This document shows positions 1 through 8,144 of a stretch of DNA of 64,000 bases, in pieces. The stretch is from the NCBI RefSeq assembly GCF_031181385.1, contig NZ_JAPSKV010000001.1:496001-560000 (forward strand), written 5' to 3'. Under the pieces are notes generated by a model. The model saw nothing but the letters and a program-made list of their open reading frames with translations. It ran no database searches and had not been told where the DNA came from. Source of the stretch: Fredinandcohnia onubensis. GTDB taxonomy: Bacteria > Bacillota > Bacilli > Bacillales > Bacillaceae_L. Both the position numbers and the translations under genes were made by a program. Within the stretch, counting starts at the first letter, position 1; every line of letters starts with the position of its first letter.

Positions 1-1
1 A

Positions 2-97
2 AAAATGTTAATTCCTATGGTTGTTTTCATCTTTCCAACCTTGTTTATTGTCCTCTTAGGCCCAGTAGTCGTGAACCTCGTTACGAAATGGTTATAA
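2..97 (+). CDS. C-terminal end of a TadC-like type II secretion system F family protein (partial)
   Basis: The open frame enters from the left edge and ends with TAA at 95-97, giving 31 residues. The tail is a hydrophobic segment rich in F, P, V and L (KMLIPMVVFIFPTLFIVLLG) followed by a short end in KWL. This resembles the last membrane helix of TadC/GspF-type inner-membrane proteins of Flp-pilus or type II-like assembly systems. Only the last helix is visible, so the family call rests on this alone; another membrane protein cannot be excluded. Confidence 0.5.
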   Translation, partial: KMLIPMVVFIFPTLFIVLLGPVVVNLVTKWL

Positions 98-146
98 GAG
101 ATGGTTGAAGTAAATCTAAATTCAAGAAAAGCGAAAAAATGATGTG

Positions 147-190
147 ACCACCTGTTTTTGAGTTTATAAAATGGGTGGTTTATTCTATTT
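147..190 (+). terminator. possible terminator of the TadC-like gene
   Basis: ACCACC (147-152) pairs with GGTGGT (174-179) across a long AT-rich loop, and the right arm is followed by a T-rich run. The stem is short, so this is a weak candidate. Confidence 0.3.
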
Positions 191-217
191 AATTTATAAA
201 GGTAATAGAGTTTTTAC

Positions 218-421
218 TTATTTTTCCGATTCTTCAATATTACTCCCACAATTTGGACATCCTACTACTGAAGAATTCTTCAAGCAATCTCATCTAAGAA
301 ACCACACAAAGTTCCATTCATAACTCACCTTAGACATGCATATATTTTTACACCTACACATAATGTTTACAAATTTACATTTATAGCACGAAAAGCGGAT
401 AGTTGGGACGACTTTATCCAT
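218..421 (-). pseudogene. small zinc-ribbon protein gene interrupted by an in-frame TGA
   Basis: On the minus strand an ATG at 421 opens a 68-codon frame that closes with TAA at 218-220 but contains a TGA at codon 44 (plus-strand 290-292). The two halves read as one zinc-binding protein: C-x-x-C and C-x-C pairs lie before the stop (CYKCKFVNIMCRC) and a C-P-x-C ribbon after it (VVGCPNCGSNIEE). Conservation of protein-like sequence on both sides suggests a recently broken gene rather than two genes. There is no convincing ribosome site at 421, and a 29-bp palindrome lies directly upstream (429-457), which may have cut off the original 5' end. Readthrough is possible but unsupported. The family is not identified. 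Confidence 0.5.
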
Positions 422-428
422 TTTTTGT

Positions 429-457
429 TGGGACAAGGGACCTGTCCCTGTGACCCA
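429..457. repeat. 29-bp dispersed palindrome, type A
   Basis: Imperfect inverted repeat starting TGGGACAAGGGACC and ending CCTGTGACCCA. It belongs to the same family as the copies at 5135, 25155, 25198, 30434 and 49569. It lies just upstream of the broken zinc-ribbon frame. Confidence 0.75.
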
Positions 458-526
458 TCAATACCCCGCACCTTTGTAAATGTTGTTTACAAATTCACAA
501 TTTCTTCATATTTACTTAAAGAAAAA

Positions 527-556
527 GCAGGAATTGGGGAGGGGTGTGTAGAAATA
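527..556 (+). promoter_or_regulatory. SigH-like promoter of hpf
   Basis: GCAGGAATT (527-535), 12 bases, then GTAGAAATA (548-556) match the SigH consensus (RnAGGAwWW, 11-12 bases, RnnGAATww) with one mismatch in the -10 element. In B. subtilis the hpf (yvyD) gene is known to be transcribed by SigH and SigB. The expected start point is near 563, right at the base of the first leader hairpin. Confidence 0.45.
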
Positions 557-561
557 GTGTA

Positions 562-648
562 TATAACCTTAATTTAAAAAGGGTTATATTGTTACACAGG
601 TTGGTTACCCTAAAAAGGGTCTTGGCTGTGTCCAATGCATTAGAGTTA
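562..648 (+). promoter_or_regulatory. structured 5' leader of hpf (two hairpins)
   Basis: Hairpin 1: TATAACCTT (562-570) pairs with AAGGGTTATA (579-588). Hairpin 2: ACACAG (594-599) pairs with CTGTGT (626-631), enclosing an inner stem ACCCT (607-611) with AGGGT (616-620) and an asymmetric internal loop that holds TTGG on both sides; CCAA at 632-635 could pair with either TTGG, allowing an alternative fold. No T-run follows, so it is not a simple terminator. Possibly a protein- or ribosome-sensing leader controlling Hpf; this function is inferred. Confidence 0.5.
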
Positions 649-665
649 AAAGGAGGAGTTCATGT

Positions 666-1223
666 ATGAATTACAACGTTCGTGGTGAAAACATTGAGGT
701 AACTCCAGCATTGCGAGAGTATGTTGAGAAAAAGGTAGGAAAGCTTGAACGCTATTTCGATGGCACTCCAGATGCAAAAGTAAATGTTAACTTAAAAGTA
801 AATAATGCAAAGGATCATAGAATAGAGGTTACGATTCCGATGACACAGCTTGTGCTTCGTGCAGAGGAGTCTAATGAGGATATGTACGCAGCAATTGACC
901 TTGTGACTGATAAGCTTGAGCGTCAAATCCGCAAGCATAAAACAAAAGTCAACCGTAAGCTTCGTGAGAAAGGCTCTACGCGCACTTTGATTGAGAATGG
1001 TGGGGCGGCTACGGCTACTGCTGTTCAAGATATCGAGGATGAAGATTACGAATTAGTTCGAACAAAGCGTTTTGATTTGAAGCCGATGGATAGTGAAGAA
1101 GCGATTCTACAAATGAATATGCTTGGCCACAATTTCTTCGTTTTCACAAACGCGGAAACCAATACAACCAATGTCGTGTATCGTCGTAAAGATGGTAAAT
1201 ACGGCATCATTGAACCTAACTAA
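666..1223 (+). CDS. hpf: long-form ribosome hibernation promoting factor
   Basis: A 185-residue protein of the long HPF type. The N-terminal RaiA/YfiA-like domain (about 1-100, beginning MNYNVRGENIEVTPALREYV) binds the 30S decoding region and shuts translation down; after a flexible linker, the C-terminal domain (about 125-185, with RTKRFDLKPMDSEEAILQM) dimerises to form 100S ribosomes. Length and both domains match B. subtilis Hpf (YvyD). The start at 666 is set by AAAGGAGGAG at 649-657; an ATG at 662 is out of frame and soon stops. It has a SigH-like promoter, a folded leader, and a terminator at 1242. It is the usual left neighbour of secA, although here a GGDEF gene lies between them. Confidence 0.97.
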   Translation: MNYNVRGENIEVTPALREYVEKKVGKLERYFDGTPDAKVNVNLKVNNAKDHRIEVTIPMTQLVLRAEESNEDMYAAIDLVTDKLERQIRKHKTKVNRKLREKGSTRTLIENGGAATATAVQDIEDEDYELVRTKRFDLKPMDSEEAILQMNMLGHNFFVFTNAETNTTNVVYRRKDGKYGIIEPN

Positions 1224-1241
1224 TAGAACTAGCTTACGAGT

Positions 1242-1273
1242 GCACAGTCTGATTTTCAGGCTGTGCCTCTTTT
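1242..1273 (+). terminator. rho-independent terminator of hpf
   Basis: GCACAG-T-CTGA (1242-1252) pairs with TCAG-G-CTGTGC (1257-1266) over a TTTT loop, followed by CTCTTTT. Confidence 0.85.
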
Positions 1274-1401
1274 ATGAAAAGGACAAAGCTACTATACGAA
1301 AAATAGGGGAAATCCCCCATAGCCAAAAACTCCCACATCATAGATAATACAATTGAGGGACAATCTTCACTAAATGACCATTTAATAAAGCAGGGATCTA
1401 G

Positions 1402-2469
1402 ATGACAACTATCTTACAACCTACCCTTTCAAATATTGCCATTATCTTGTTCTTGTATATGTGTATCAGTCTATTAGTATCCAACCGGAAATCCATTCAC
1501 AAGTATCTGTTTTCAGCGAGTATTCTCATTCTTACTGCGGCTTGTGTGATATCTCTTTTCTATTTGCCAATCCGTTTTGAAGGTTATAAGTTCGACCTCC
1601 GCCTTGTGCCATTGGTGATTTTCTCACTCTTGTTGGGTTGGAAACATGCGATTCCTATCCTGATCATAACGGTTAGCTGGAGGCTTGGCATGGGTGGCGT
1701 GGGAGCTGTGCCAGGCGTGTTATTCGGAATGACCCTACCTGTATTATTGGCTCTTCTTTTTCATAAAAAGGATCGAGTCATGCCTAAACCACTTACTTTA
1801 TTCAGTATCGTGATGGCTAGCTGGCTCATATCGGATGTACCGATTATTTTTCTTGTGCCAAATGGTTGGGAATTATTTGATGAAATCCATCTCGTTCGAA
1901 TGTTGGCGCTTCAGGTATCCGCGTTTATTCTGTATTTTTTCATTAACCTGCTGAGCCGAGAAATAGAGTTGAAACGAAAGCTCCGGTTTTATGCAGAACG
2001 TGACCCTCTTACAGGTCTGTACAATATGCGCTACTTCGAAAGTCGCGTTAAAAAAGTTACAAGCCAACGTAATATTTACATTGTGATGATAGATATCGAC
2101 CATTTTAAAAAGGTGAATGACACTTTCGGCCACTTAAATGGCGATTCGATTTTAAAAAATGTCGCACAAACCTTATATAAAATTGTCCAACCCCATAAAT
2201 CGTTACTTGGAAGATATGGCGGAGAGGAATTTATTTTATGCTTAGAGACAGAATCGAAGGAAAGATTAATGAATATCGTTTCTGACATTCGTAGCGGGAT
2301 TGAGTCAACGCCGTTTTATGCGGATAACCAGAAGCTTACTGTTACTGTATCGATCGGTGTTTCAGAACTGAAAGATCCAGATCATCTTTATCAAGCGATT
2401 GAAAAAGCGGACAACTCCTTATACGCTTCCAAGCAAAATGGGCGGAATCAAATCAGTTATGCGATTTAA
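1402..2469 (+). CDS. membrane diguanylate cyclase (5TM-type sensor plus GGDEF)
   Basis: 355 residues. The first ~190 contain five to six hydrophobic helices in the style of the 5TMR-LYT sensor domain, with the conserved small-residue stretch around GMGGVGAVPGVLFGM. The C-terminal half is a GGDEF domain: DPLTGLYNMRYFE opens it, DHFKKVNDTFGH holds a metal-binding Asp, and GGEEF (273-277) is an intact active-site motif, so it probably makes cyclic di-GMP from two GTP at the membrane. No RxxD inhibition site precedes the motif, so product feedback is probably absent. It stands alone with its own terminator and breaks the usual hpf-secA adjacency. Ligand unknown. The start uses AGGGA seven bases upstream. 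Confidence 0.9.
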   Translation: MTTILQPTLSNIAIILFLYMCISLLVSNRKSIHKYLFSASILILTAACVISLFYLPIRFEGYKFDLRLVPLVIFSLLLGWKHAIPILIITVSWRLGMGGVGAVPGVLFGMTLPVLLALLFHKKDRVMPKPLTLFSIVMASWLISDVPIIFLVPNGWELFDEIHLVRMLALQVSAFILYFFINLLSREIELKRKLRFYAERDPLTGLYNMRYFESRVKKVTSQRNIYIVMIDIDHFKKVNDTFGHLNGDSILKNVAQTLYKIVQPHKSLLGRYGGEEFILCLETESKERLMNIVSDIRSGIESTPFYADNQKLTVTVSIGVSELKDPDHLYQAIEKADNSLYASKQNGRNQISYAI

Positions 2470-2504
2470 GTATCTCGTGAAGTGCGAGATACTGTTTTTG
2501 TCTT
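2470..2504 (+). terminator. terminator after the GGDEF gene
   Basis: GTATCTCG (2470-2477) and CGAGATAC (2485-2492) form a perfect 8-bp stem, followed by TGTTTTTGTCTT. Confidence 0.85.
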
Positions 2505-2540
2505 GTCGAAATGGCTCTAATCAAGAAACTCGATAATATT

Positions 2541-2568
2541 TTACCCTTGTCCTAATTAGTGTTAAAAT
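2541..2568 (+). promoter_or_regulatory. possible SigA promoter of secA
   Basis: TTACCC (2541-2546), 16 bases, TAAAAT (2563-2568). The -10 overlaps an upstream in-frame ATG at 2567, which argues that translation starts further down, at 2624. Confidence 0.35.
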
Positions 2569-2623
2569 GGTAAATATACATAATCCCGTAATGAATGAAT
2601 TTTACGATAGAGGAGCGTACATG

Positions 2624-5134
2624 ATGCTTGGAATTTTAAACAAAGTTTTTGATCCAAACAAACGCACAATCAAGCGCTTGGAAACACTTGCTGATAAAAT
2701 TGAGGCCCTTCATCCTGAGATGGAGAAGCTTTCTGATGAAGCCCTTCGCAACAAAACCGAAGAGTTCAAGGAACGATACCAAAAAGGTGAAAAACTTGAT
2801 GATTTACTAGTTGAAGCTTTCGCTGTTGTTCGTGAAGGTGCTAAGCGTGTGTTGGGTCTCCACCCATACCGCGTCCAATTGATGGGGGGGATTTCCCTTC
2901 ATGAAGGAAATATTTCTGAGATGAAAACAGGGGAAGGTAAAACATTAACTTCCACTATGCCTGTTTACTTGAATGCAATCACTGGAAAAGGCGTTCACGT
3001 TGTTACTGTCAACGAATACCTTGCAAGCCGTGATGCGCACGAGATGGGCCAGCTTTATGAGTTTTTAGGTCTATCTGTTGGGTTGAACCTGAACTCCATG
3101 TCTCGTGATGAAAAAATTGAAGCATACCGCGCGGATATTACATATGGTACGAACAATGAATTTGGTTTCGACTATTTGCGTGATAACATGGTCCTTTATA
3201 AGGAACAAATGGTGCAACGTCCGCTTTACTTTGCAGTAATTGACGAGGTTGACTCAATCTTAATCGATGAGGCGCGTACACCGTTGATTATTTCCGGTTC
3301 TGCTCAAAAATCAACATCACTCTACGTTCAAGCGAACGGATTTGTAACAACTCTTAAAAAAGAAGAAGACTATACCTATGATGTAAAAACCAAAAATGTT
3401 CAGCTAACGGAAGAAGGGATTTCCAAGGCTGAGCGTGTGTTCGGTATTGAAAACCTATTTGATATTGGAAATGTAGCTTTAATTCACCACATCAACCAAG
3501 CGTTAAAAGCGAATGCAAGTATGCATCGTGATATTGACTATGTGGTTGATGATGGACAAATCGTTATTGTAGACCAATTCACAGGTCGTCTCATGAAAGG
3601 ACGTCGTTATAGTGAAGGTCTTCACCAAGCGATTGAAGCGAAGGAAGGCGTCGAAATTCAAAACGAAAGCATGACGCTTGCAACGATTACGTTCCAGAAC
3701 TACTTCCGTATGTATGAGAAGCTTTCAGGTATGACAGGTACAGCGAAGACTGAGGAAGAGGAATTCCGCAACATTTACAATATGAACGTTGTTGTCATTC
3801 CAACGAACCGGCCGATAGCTCGTGATGACCGTCCTGATTTAATTTATAAATCCATCGAGGGTAAGTTCCGCGCGGTTGCTGAGGATATTGCTGAGCGTCA
3901 TGCGAAGGGACAACCTGTCTTAGTTGGTACGGTTGCGATTGAAACATCTGAAATTATTTCGAAGTACTTATTGAAAAAAGGCGTTAAGCATAATGTCTTG
4001 AACGCGAAAAACCACGCTCGTGAGGCAGAAATCATTGAGAATGCTGGACAAAAAGGCGCGGTAACAATCGCGACAAACATGGCCGGTCGTGGTACGGACA
4101 TCAAGCTTGGCGAAGGTGTTAAGGATCTTGGTGGACTTGCGGTAATTGGTACAGAGCGACACGAGAGCCGTCGTATTGATAACCAGCTTCGTGGACGTTC
4201 AGGTCGTCAAGGGGACCCAGGGGTAACACAGTTCTATCTTTCCATGGAAGATGAACTCATGCGCCGTTTCGGTTCTGACAATATGAAAAATATGATGGAG
4301 CGCCTTGGTATGGATGATTCCCAGCCAATTCAAAGTAAAATGGTCTCCAGAGCGGTTGAATCTGCGCAAAAACGTGTTGAGGGTAACAACTTTGATGCGC
4401 GTAAACAACTTTTACAATATGACGATGTCCTTCGTCAGCAACGTGAGGTTATTTATAAACAACGTTATGAAGTTCTTGATTCTGAGAATCTTCGTGATGT
4501 TGTCGAGAATATGATTAAGTCTTCACTCGATCGTGTGATTCACGCTCATACACCAAAGGATGAGGTAGAGGAAGACTGGAACTACAAAGGAATCGTTGAT
4601 CATGTGAATGCGAATCTTCTAAATGAAGGTGACATATCCATTGACGAACTTCGAGGTAAAGAGCCTGAAGAAATGTCTGAGCTCATTTTTGAAAAGGTTA
4701 AAGTGCGCTATGATGAAAAAGAAGCGCAAATTGAGCCTGAGCAAATGCGTGAATTCGAGCGCGTTGTTGTACTTCGTGCGGTTGACAGTAAGTGGATGGA
4801 TCACATTGACCAAATGGACCAGCTTCGCCAAGGCATCCATTTACGTGCATATGGTCAAAACGATCCACTTCGCGAATACAACTTCGAAGGTTTTGCGATG
4901 TTTGAAAACATGATCGCTTCCATTGAAGACGATGTAGCGAAGTTTGTGATGAAGGCGCAAATCCGCAGCAATCTTCAGCGTGAAGAAGTGGCGAAAGGCC
5001 ATGCCGTTCAACCAAAAGAAGGCGGCGAAGAGAAGCCAAAAAAACGCCCAGTCCAAAAATCCGTTGACATCGGCCGTAACGACCCATGCTACTGCGGAAG
5101 CGGTAAAAAATTCAAAAACTGCCACGGTCAATAA
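2624..5134 (+). CDS. secA: preprotein translocase ATPase SecA
   Basis: 836 residues from ATG 2624 (AGGAG at 2611-2615, 8-base spacing); the frame is open further up, but [14 protein letters not shown] is the standard SecA N terminus. It drives Sec-dependent export through SecYEG using ATP. Visible motifs: Walker A MKTGEGKT (100-107), DEVD box (207-210), NBD2 motifs around [10 protein letters not shown] and [10 protein letters not shown], and the C-terminal zinc-binding tail C-x-C-x8-C-H (822-834) that contacts SecB-like partners and ribosomes. Complete, no anomaly. It lies between the GGDEF gene and prfB; a 29-bp palindrome starts on the very next base after its stop, then a terminator. Confidence 0.98.
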   Translation: MLGILNKVFDPNKRTIKRLETLADKIEALHPEMEKLSDEALRNKTEEFKERYQKGEKLDDLLVEAFAVVREGAKRVLGLHPYRVQLMGGISLHEGNISEMKTGEGKTLTSTMPVYLNAITGKGVHVVTVNEYLASRDAHEMGQLYEFLGLSVGLNLNSMSRDEKIEAYRADITYGTNNEFGFDYLRDNMVLYKEQMVQRPLYFAVIDEVDSILIDEARTPLIISGSAQKSTSLYVQANGFVTTLKKEEDYTYDVKTKNVQLTEEGISKAERVFGIENLFDIGNVALIHHINQALKANASMHRDIDYVVDDGQIVIVDQFTGRLMKGRRYSEGLHQAIEAKEGVEIQNESMTLATITFQNYFRMYEKLSGMTGTAKTEEEEFRNIYNMNVVVIPTNRPIARDDRPDLIYKSIEGKFRAVAEDIAERHAKGQPVLVGTVAIETSEIISKYLLKKGVKHNVLNAKNHAREAEIIENAGQKGAVTIATNMAGRGTDIKLGEGVKDLGGLAVIGTERHESRRIDNQLRGRSGRQGDPGVTQFYLSMEDELMRRFGSDNMKNMMERLGMDDSQPIQSKMVSRAVESAQKRVEGNNFDARKQLLQYDDVLRQQREVIYKQRYEVLDSENLRDVVENMIKSSLDRVIHAHTPKDEVEEDWNYKGIVDHVNANLLNEGDISIDELRGKEPEEMSELIFEKVKVRYDEKEAQIEPEQMREFERVVVLRAVDSKWMDHIDQMDQLRQGIHLRAYGQNDPLREYNFEGFAMFENMIASIEDDVAKFVMKAQIRSNLQREEVAKGHAVQPKEGGEEKPKKRPVQKSVDIGRNDPCYCGSGKKFKNCHGQ

Positions 5135-5163
5135 TGGGACAGAGGGTCAGGTCCCTTGTCCCA
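5135..5163. repeat. 29-bp dispersed palindrome, type A
   Basis: TGGGACAGAGGGTCAGG with the right arm CCTTGTCCCA. It starts on the first base after the secA stop codon (TAA 5132-5134), in the opposite orientation to the copy at 429. Confidence 0.8.
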
Positions 5164-5177
5164 GTTATCAATATAGA

Positions 5178-5209
5178 AAAAGGTGAGAGCCAACTCTCAC
5201 CTTTTGTTT
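5178..5209 (+). terminator. secA terminator
   Basis: AAAAGGTGAGAG (5178-5189) pairs perfectly with CTCTCACCTTTT (5194-5205) over a CCAA loop, running into TTTTGTTT. Confidence 0.9.
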
Positions 5210-5303
5210 CGAAAAAAATCAGAGACTAATCCTATAAAAATGAGTAAGATAATGAAGTAGGAAACATGATATAAATTAGAGATTACATCTTGGAGGAAAA
5301 ATA

Positions 5304-6405
5304 ATGGAATTAGTAGAAATTAAGCATGAACTTGATAAAATGGCTAAGAAATTAGCGGGCTTTAGGGGGTCTCTTTGACTTAGAGGCCAAGCAAGCGCGC
5401 ATCACCGAGCTTGACGAAATCATGTCAATGCCCGACTTCTGGAATGACCAGAACGCGGCTCAAACTGTCATCAACGAAGCAAATGCATTAAAGGACCAAG
5501 TCAATGAATTTGTAAATTTAAACGATTCTTATGAGAATCTTGAGCTCACCTATCAGCTTGTGAAGGAAGAGCCAGATGCAGATTTGCAAGCTGAGTTAGA
5601 CGAGGAAATTCAACAGTTGTCTAAGAGCTTAAGTGATTTCGAATTGCAGCTCCTTTTGAGTGAGCCTTATGATAAAAATAATGCGATTCTAGAGCTTCAC
5701 CCAGGTGCGGGCGGTACGGAATCACAGGACTGGGGCTCCTTGCTTCTACGCATGTACACACGTTGGGCGGAGAAAAAAGGATTCAAAGTTGAAACCTTGG
5801 ACTATCTTCCTGGAGACGAAGCTGGGATTAAGAGTGTGACTCTATTAATCAAAGGACACAATGCCTACGGCTATTTGAAGGCTGAAAAAGGAGTACACCG
5901 TCTTGTTCGTATTTCACCGTTTGACTCTTCAGGCCGTCGTCACACATCTTTCGTGTCATGTGAGATAATGCCAGAGTTTAATGATGATATCGAAATTGAT
6001 ATTCGTAGTGAAGATTTAAAAATCGATACGTACCGTGCAAGTGGAGCGGGTGGTCAGCACATCAACACCACCGACTCAGCCGTTCGTATCACACACTTAC
6101 CAACGAATACAGTTGTAACGTGTCAAACCGAGCGTTCACAAATCAAAAACCGCGAACAAGCAATGAAAATGTTAAAGTCTAAATTGTATCAGCTTGAAAT
6201 TGAAAAACAACAAGCCGAACTAGACGAAATTCGCGGCGAACAAAAAGAAATCGGATGGGGTAGCCAAATCCGCTCTTACGTCTTCCACCCATATTCCATG
6301 GTTAAGGACCACCGTACGAATGTAGAGGTTGGTAACACCGGAAGCGTCATGGACGGCGAGATTGACATGTTTATTGATGCATATTTAAGATCGAAGTTGA
6401 ATTAA
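5304..6405 (+). CDS. prfB: peptide chain release factor 2, programmed +1 frameshift
   Basis: The gene reads as join(5304..5375, 5377..6405), 366 residues, the same length as B. subtilis RF2. The 24-codon first part starts at ATG 5304 (GGAGG at 5292) and ends at an in-frame TGA (5376-5378) preceded by the SD-like AGGGGG and the slippery CTT-T; a +1 slip on CTT TGA C continues at GAC. This is the known autoregulatory switch by which low RF2 raises its own synthesis. RF2 releases peptides at UGA/UAA: the SPF recognition motif (in [12 protein letters not shown]) and the catalytic GGQ (249-251) are intact. Annotation beginning at the internal ATG 5422 would lose the regulatory part. In related genomes it follows secA, as here. 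Confidence 0.97.
5361..5379 (+). promoter_or_regulatory. prfB frameshift signal
   Basis: The stretch TTTAGGGGGTCTCTTTGAC holds the internal SD-like AGGGGG, the shift codon CTT and the zero-frame stop TGA followed by C, the canonical RF2 autoregulation cassette. Confidence 0.93.
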
Positions 6406-6411
6406 TAAATG

Positions 6412-6444
6412 GAGAGGGGCAGCCGCGGGGTTGTCTCTTTTTTT
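6412..6444 (+). terminator. prfB terminator
   Basis: GAGA and a GC-rich arm (CAGCC) pair with GGTTG-TCTC, with a G-rich bulge, followed by seven T residues. Confidence 0.7.
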
Positions 6445-6479
6445 GAGCGGAAATGTGCTATCGGCCGAAAAAGTGAAAT

Positions 6480-6550
6480 AACAGCTATAAATGAAAATTA
6501 TTAGCCATATGGCTTGAGCTAACAGCCATAAATAAAATTTATCAGCCATA
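6480..6550. repeat. two 30-bp direct repeats
   Basis: Copies at 6480-6509 and 6521-6550 agree at 26 of 30 positions and both run from AACAGC to AGCCATA. They start 41 bases apart. A looser relative (GGCCATAAAGC after an AAATAAAT stretch) occurs around 23360-23392. Confidence 0.6.
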
Positions 6551-6590
6551 AAGCCAGTTTGGTCCACCCTTGAGCATGGAAAAGATAAGG

Positions 6591-6749
6591 TCATTCGCGG
6601 TCGTATACTAATTTATATTCATTTTCAAGTTCACTCAAACTCAATTCATAAAGATGTTTTTCATCTTTTTTGTAGATTCCTTGTTTAATTAGCTTGTTAA
6701 TCAATTCTTTCTTTTTTGACTGAACAGCGTATCGTAATAGATTTCCCAT
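6591..6749 (-). CDS. fbpA: Fur-regulated basic protein A (FbpA) family
   Basis: A 52-residue, Lys/Arg-rich protein read from ATG at 6749, with AGGTGA five bases upstream (plus 6754-6759). The sequence starts MGNLLRYAVQSKKKELINKL and ends in a Y-E-L-S-L-S-E-L-E-N-E-Y stretch, the pattern of the Firmicutes FbpA family. In B. subtilis FbpA is made under iron starvation under Fur control and helps the FsrA small RNA reduce use of iron-rich proteins. No convincing Fur box is visible upstream here. It follows a 44-residue membrane microprotein on the same strand, separated by 33 bases, so the two may share a transcript. Confidence 0.8.
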   Translation of the reverse strand: MGNLLRYAVQSKKKELINKLIKQGIYKKDEKHLYELSLSELENEYKLVYDRE

Positions 6750-6782
6750 TTTATCACCTCTATCTATTAAAAAACTATGTAT

Positions 6783-6917
6783 TTAACACTGGCTATTGTG
6801 CTTATTTTCTTTGACTTTGGAGATTTTATGACTTAACTGACTAAATGATAGATTCAACAGAAAAATTAAAATAAGCGAACCCAATAAATATATGCTTATA
6901 AAGTTAACGATATTCAT
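6783..6917 (-). CDS. 44-residue single-pass membrane microprotein
   Basis: Read from ATG at 6917 with GGAGG (plus 6927-6931) nine bases upstream, ending TAA at 6783-6785. Residues about 5-24 form one hydrophobic helix (FISIYLLGSLILIFLLNL) followed by a basic tail (SHKISKVKENKHNSQC). No family is recognised. Good ribosome site and position directly upstream of fbpA support it as a real gene; a role with FbpA in iron sparing is possible but unproven. Confidence 0.55.
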   Translation of the reverse strand: MNIVNFISIYLLGSLILIFLLNLSFSQLSHKISKVKENKHNSQC

Positions 6918-7000
6918 AAAAATTTACCTCCATTTTTCCTTTTCTAATTACAAAGGCGCTAAACAAATTTTGACTCCTAACCCTCTAACTCTTGTCATTA

Positions 7001-7029
7001 TATATAAGCATACCTTTAAATTTTGTCGA
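7001..7029 (-). promoter_or_regulatory. possible promoter of the microprotein-fbpA unit
   Basis: On the minus strand TCGACA (plus 7024-7029), 17 bases, TATATA (plus 7001-7006). Distance to the start at 6917 is about 80 bases. Confidence 0.35.
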
Positions 7030-7185
7030 TTTATCTGGAATTTACAACTCTTAAATGAATTGTTAACCTTCGTTAATAAACGAAAAACTTGTAATGATTT
7101 GTAACCTTTGTAATTTTGCGAAATAGGAAATCACTGTTATTTGTCCGAACAAACATAAACCCAAAACCTCTCAATCTTAATTTAA

Positions 7186-7213
7186 GTGACAGTTAAAAAT
7201 GACCTATGATAAA
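7186..7213 (+). promoter_or_regulatory. possible promoter upstream of the DUF4230 gene
   Basis: GTGACA (7186-7191), 16 bases, GATAAA (7208-7213), or TAAAAT at 7210 with 18 bases. A hairpin with a T-rich tail lies between it and the gene, so transcripts may be attenuated. Confidence 0.35.
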
Positions 7214-7299
7214 ATAACCATAAGAGAATTTGTAAAAAGTAGTAGAAATGACACAGAATATGACGAAAGTACTTCATATTAATATGCCATATATCGTTT

Positions 7300-7331
7300 G
7301 GCTACACCCCAGTTAGGTGTAGCCTTTCATT
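7300..7331 (+). terminator. terminator-like hairpin (possible attenuator)
   Basis: GGCTACACC (7300-7308) and GGTGTAGCC (7316-7324) form a perfect 9-bp stem followed by TTTCATTTT. It ends a short upstream transcript or attenuates the DUF4230 gene 60 bases downstream; no upstream rightward gene is evident. Confidence 0.65.
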
Positions 7332-7389
7332 TTGCATATTTAAAAAAATAGTAATCTATCATATTAAGTCAAAAAAGGGGTTGAATCCA

Positions 7390-8133
7390 ATGAGGAAAAA
7401 GGATGAAACAATAGCACAGTTGGAAGCTATTATAAAGGAACTTAAAACAGCAAATGATGAAAGTGCGGCGACTGCTGTTGTCGGCCAGAGAAGAGGAAAT
7501 AGCAACACATCTGGAACGCTAACTAAGTTGCTATTTCGAGTTCTAGGAGCAAGGATTCTTCTAGTTGCTGTCCTTCTCATTGTGGTTTCAGTAGGGAGCG
7601 TTTGGTTCCTATCTGGAAGTACATTTAAGAAAGAAACTACGGTTTTTGTTGAGGATATCAAAGAGCTGGCTACACTCGCAACAGCTGAAGCCTCTGTGAA
7701 AGTGGTTATGGAGCAAGAGGATAATAAATTGTTTGGAAATGATATACGGTTAAATCTCCCTGGTACAAAGAGAGAAACCTTATTAATTGTTCCAGCCACT
7801 GTTATTGCTGGTGTTGATTTAAAAGCAATCACCGAGGATGATTTAAAAGTAAATGAGAAAGAAAAAGTGCTAGATATTGTTCTCCCGCATGCTGAGCTAA
7901 TCCAAGATCCAGCGATACAGATGGATAAGCTAATCACATTTTCAGACGAAGGAATATTCCGTGGTGAGATGAAATGGGTTGAAGGCTTTGATTTAGTGGC
8001 TGAGGCCCAGGATAATATTCAGGAAGAAGCAATCGAGCTAGGTCTATTAGAAACCGCCGAAAAAAATGCTGAAAAAGTTTTAGTAGGCTTTTTTAACAAT
8101 CTAGGCTATACAGTGAACCTAACCTTTAAATAA
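7390..8133 (+). CDS. DUF4230 family membrane-anchored protein
   Basis: 247 residues from ATG 7390, set by AGGGG at 7376-7380; the in-frame TTG at 7381 directly abuts that site and is unlikely. Residues 1-40 are a charged, likely coiled cytoplasmic head, 55-75 a single transmembrane helix, and the rest an extracellular domain resembling DUF4230 (VPATVIAGVDLKAI, VLDIVLPHAELI, and a C-terminal helix ending near FFNNLGYTVNLTF). Function of the family is unknown. Single gene, no operon partner. Confidence 0.75.
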   Translation: MRKKDETIAQLEAIIKELKTANDESAATAVVGQRRGNSNTSGTLTKLLFRVLGARILLVAVLLIVVSVGSVWFLSGSTFKKETTVFVEDIKELATLATAEASVKVVMEQEDNKLFGNDIRLNLPGTKRETLLIVPATVIAGVDLKAITEDDLKVNEKEKVLDIVLPHAELIQDPAIQMDKLITFSDEGIFRGEMKWVEGFDLVAEAQDNIQEEAIELGLLETAEKNAEKVLVGFFNNLGYTVNLTFK

Positions 8134-8144
8134 CAATTCACTCC

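Larger units (their letters stand above)
6918..7389. other. intergenic region between the divergent fbpA and DUF4230 units
   Basis: 472 bases with no supported gene. It holds the leftward promoter candidate (7001-7029), three TTGTAA motifs spaced 10 and 9 bases apart (7089, 7099, 7108), a rightward promoter candidate (7186-7213) and a terminator-like hairpin (7300-7324). Confidence 0.6.

Noticed and set aside
290-292. In-frame TGA as a selenocysteine codon
   Set aside because: No SECIS-like hairpin next to it and the residue position next to a Cys pair fits a simple nonsense change; no selenoprotein genes are in the window.
4698-5131. Long open frames antisense to the end of secA
   Set aside because: They mirror the codon bias of secA, lack ribosome sites and overlap a certain gene. 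The same applies to antisense frames in galK, galT, the Thr-ladder gene and the Ig-repeat gene.
6892-7104. 70-codon plus-strand frame opposite the fbpA promoter region
   Set aside because: No ribosome site, composition typical of random AT-rich DNA, and it overlaps the better supported minus-strand microprotein.
7089-7113. Three TTGTAA motifs 10 and 9 bases apart
   Set aside because: Very AT-rich context; no matching regulator or symmetry, so chance is likely.
7242-7313. 22-codon frame (MTQNMTKVLHINMPYIVWLHPS) ending in the 7300 hairpin as a leader peptide
   Set aside because: No ribosome site and no run of a regulatory codon.
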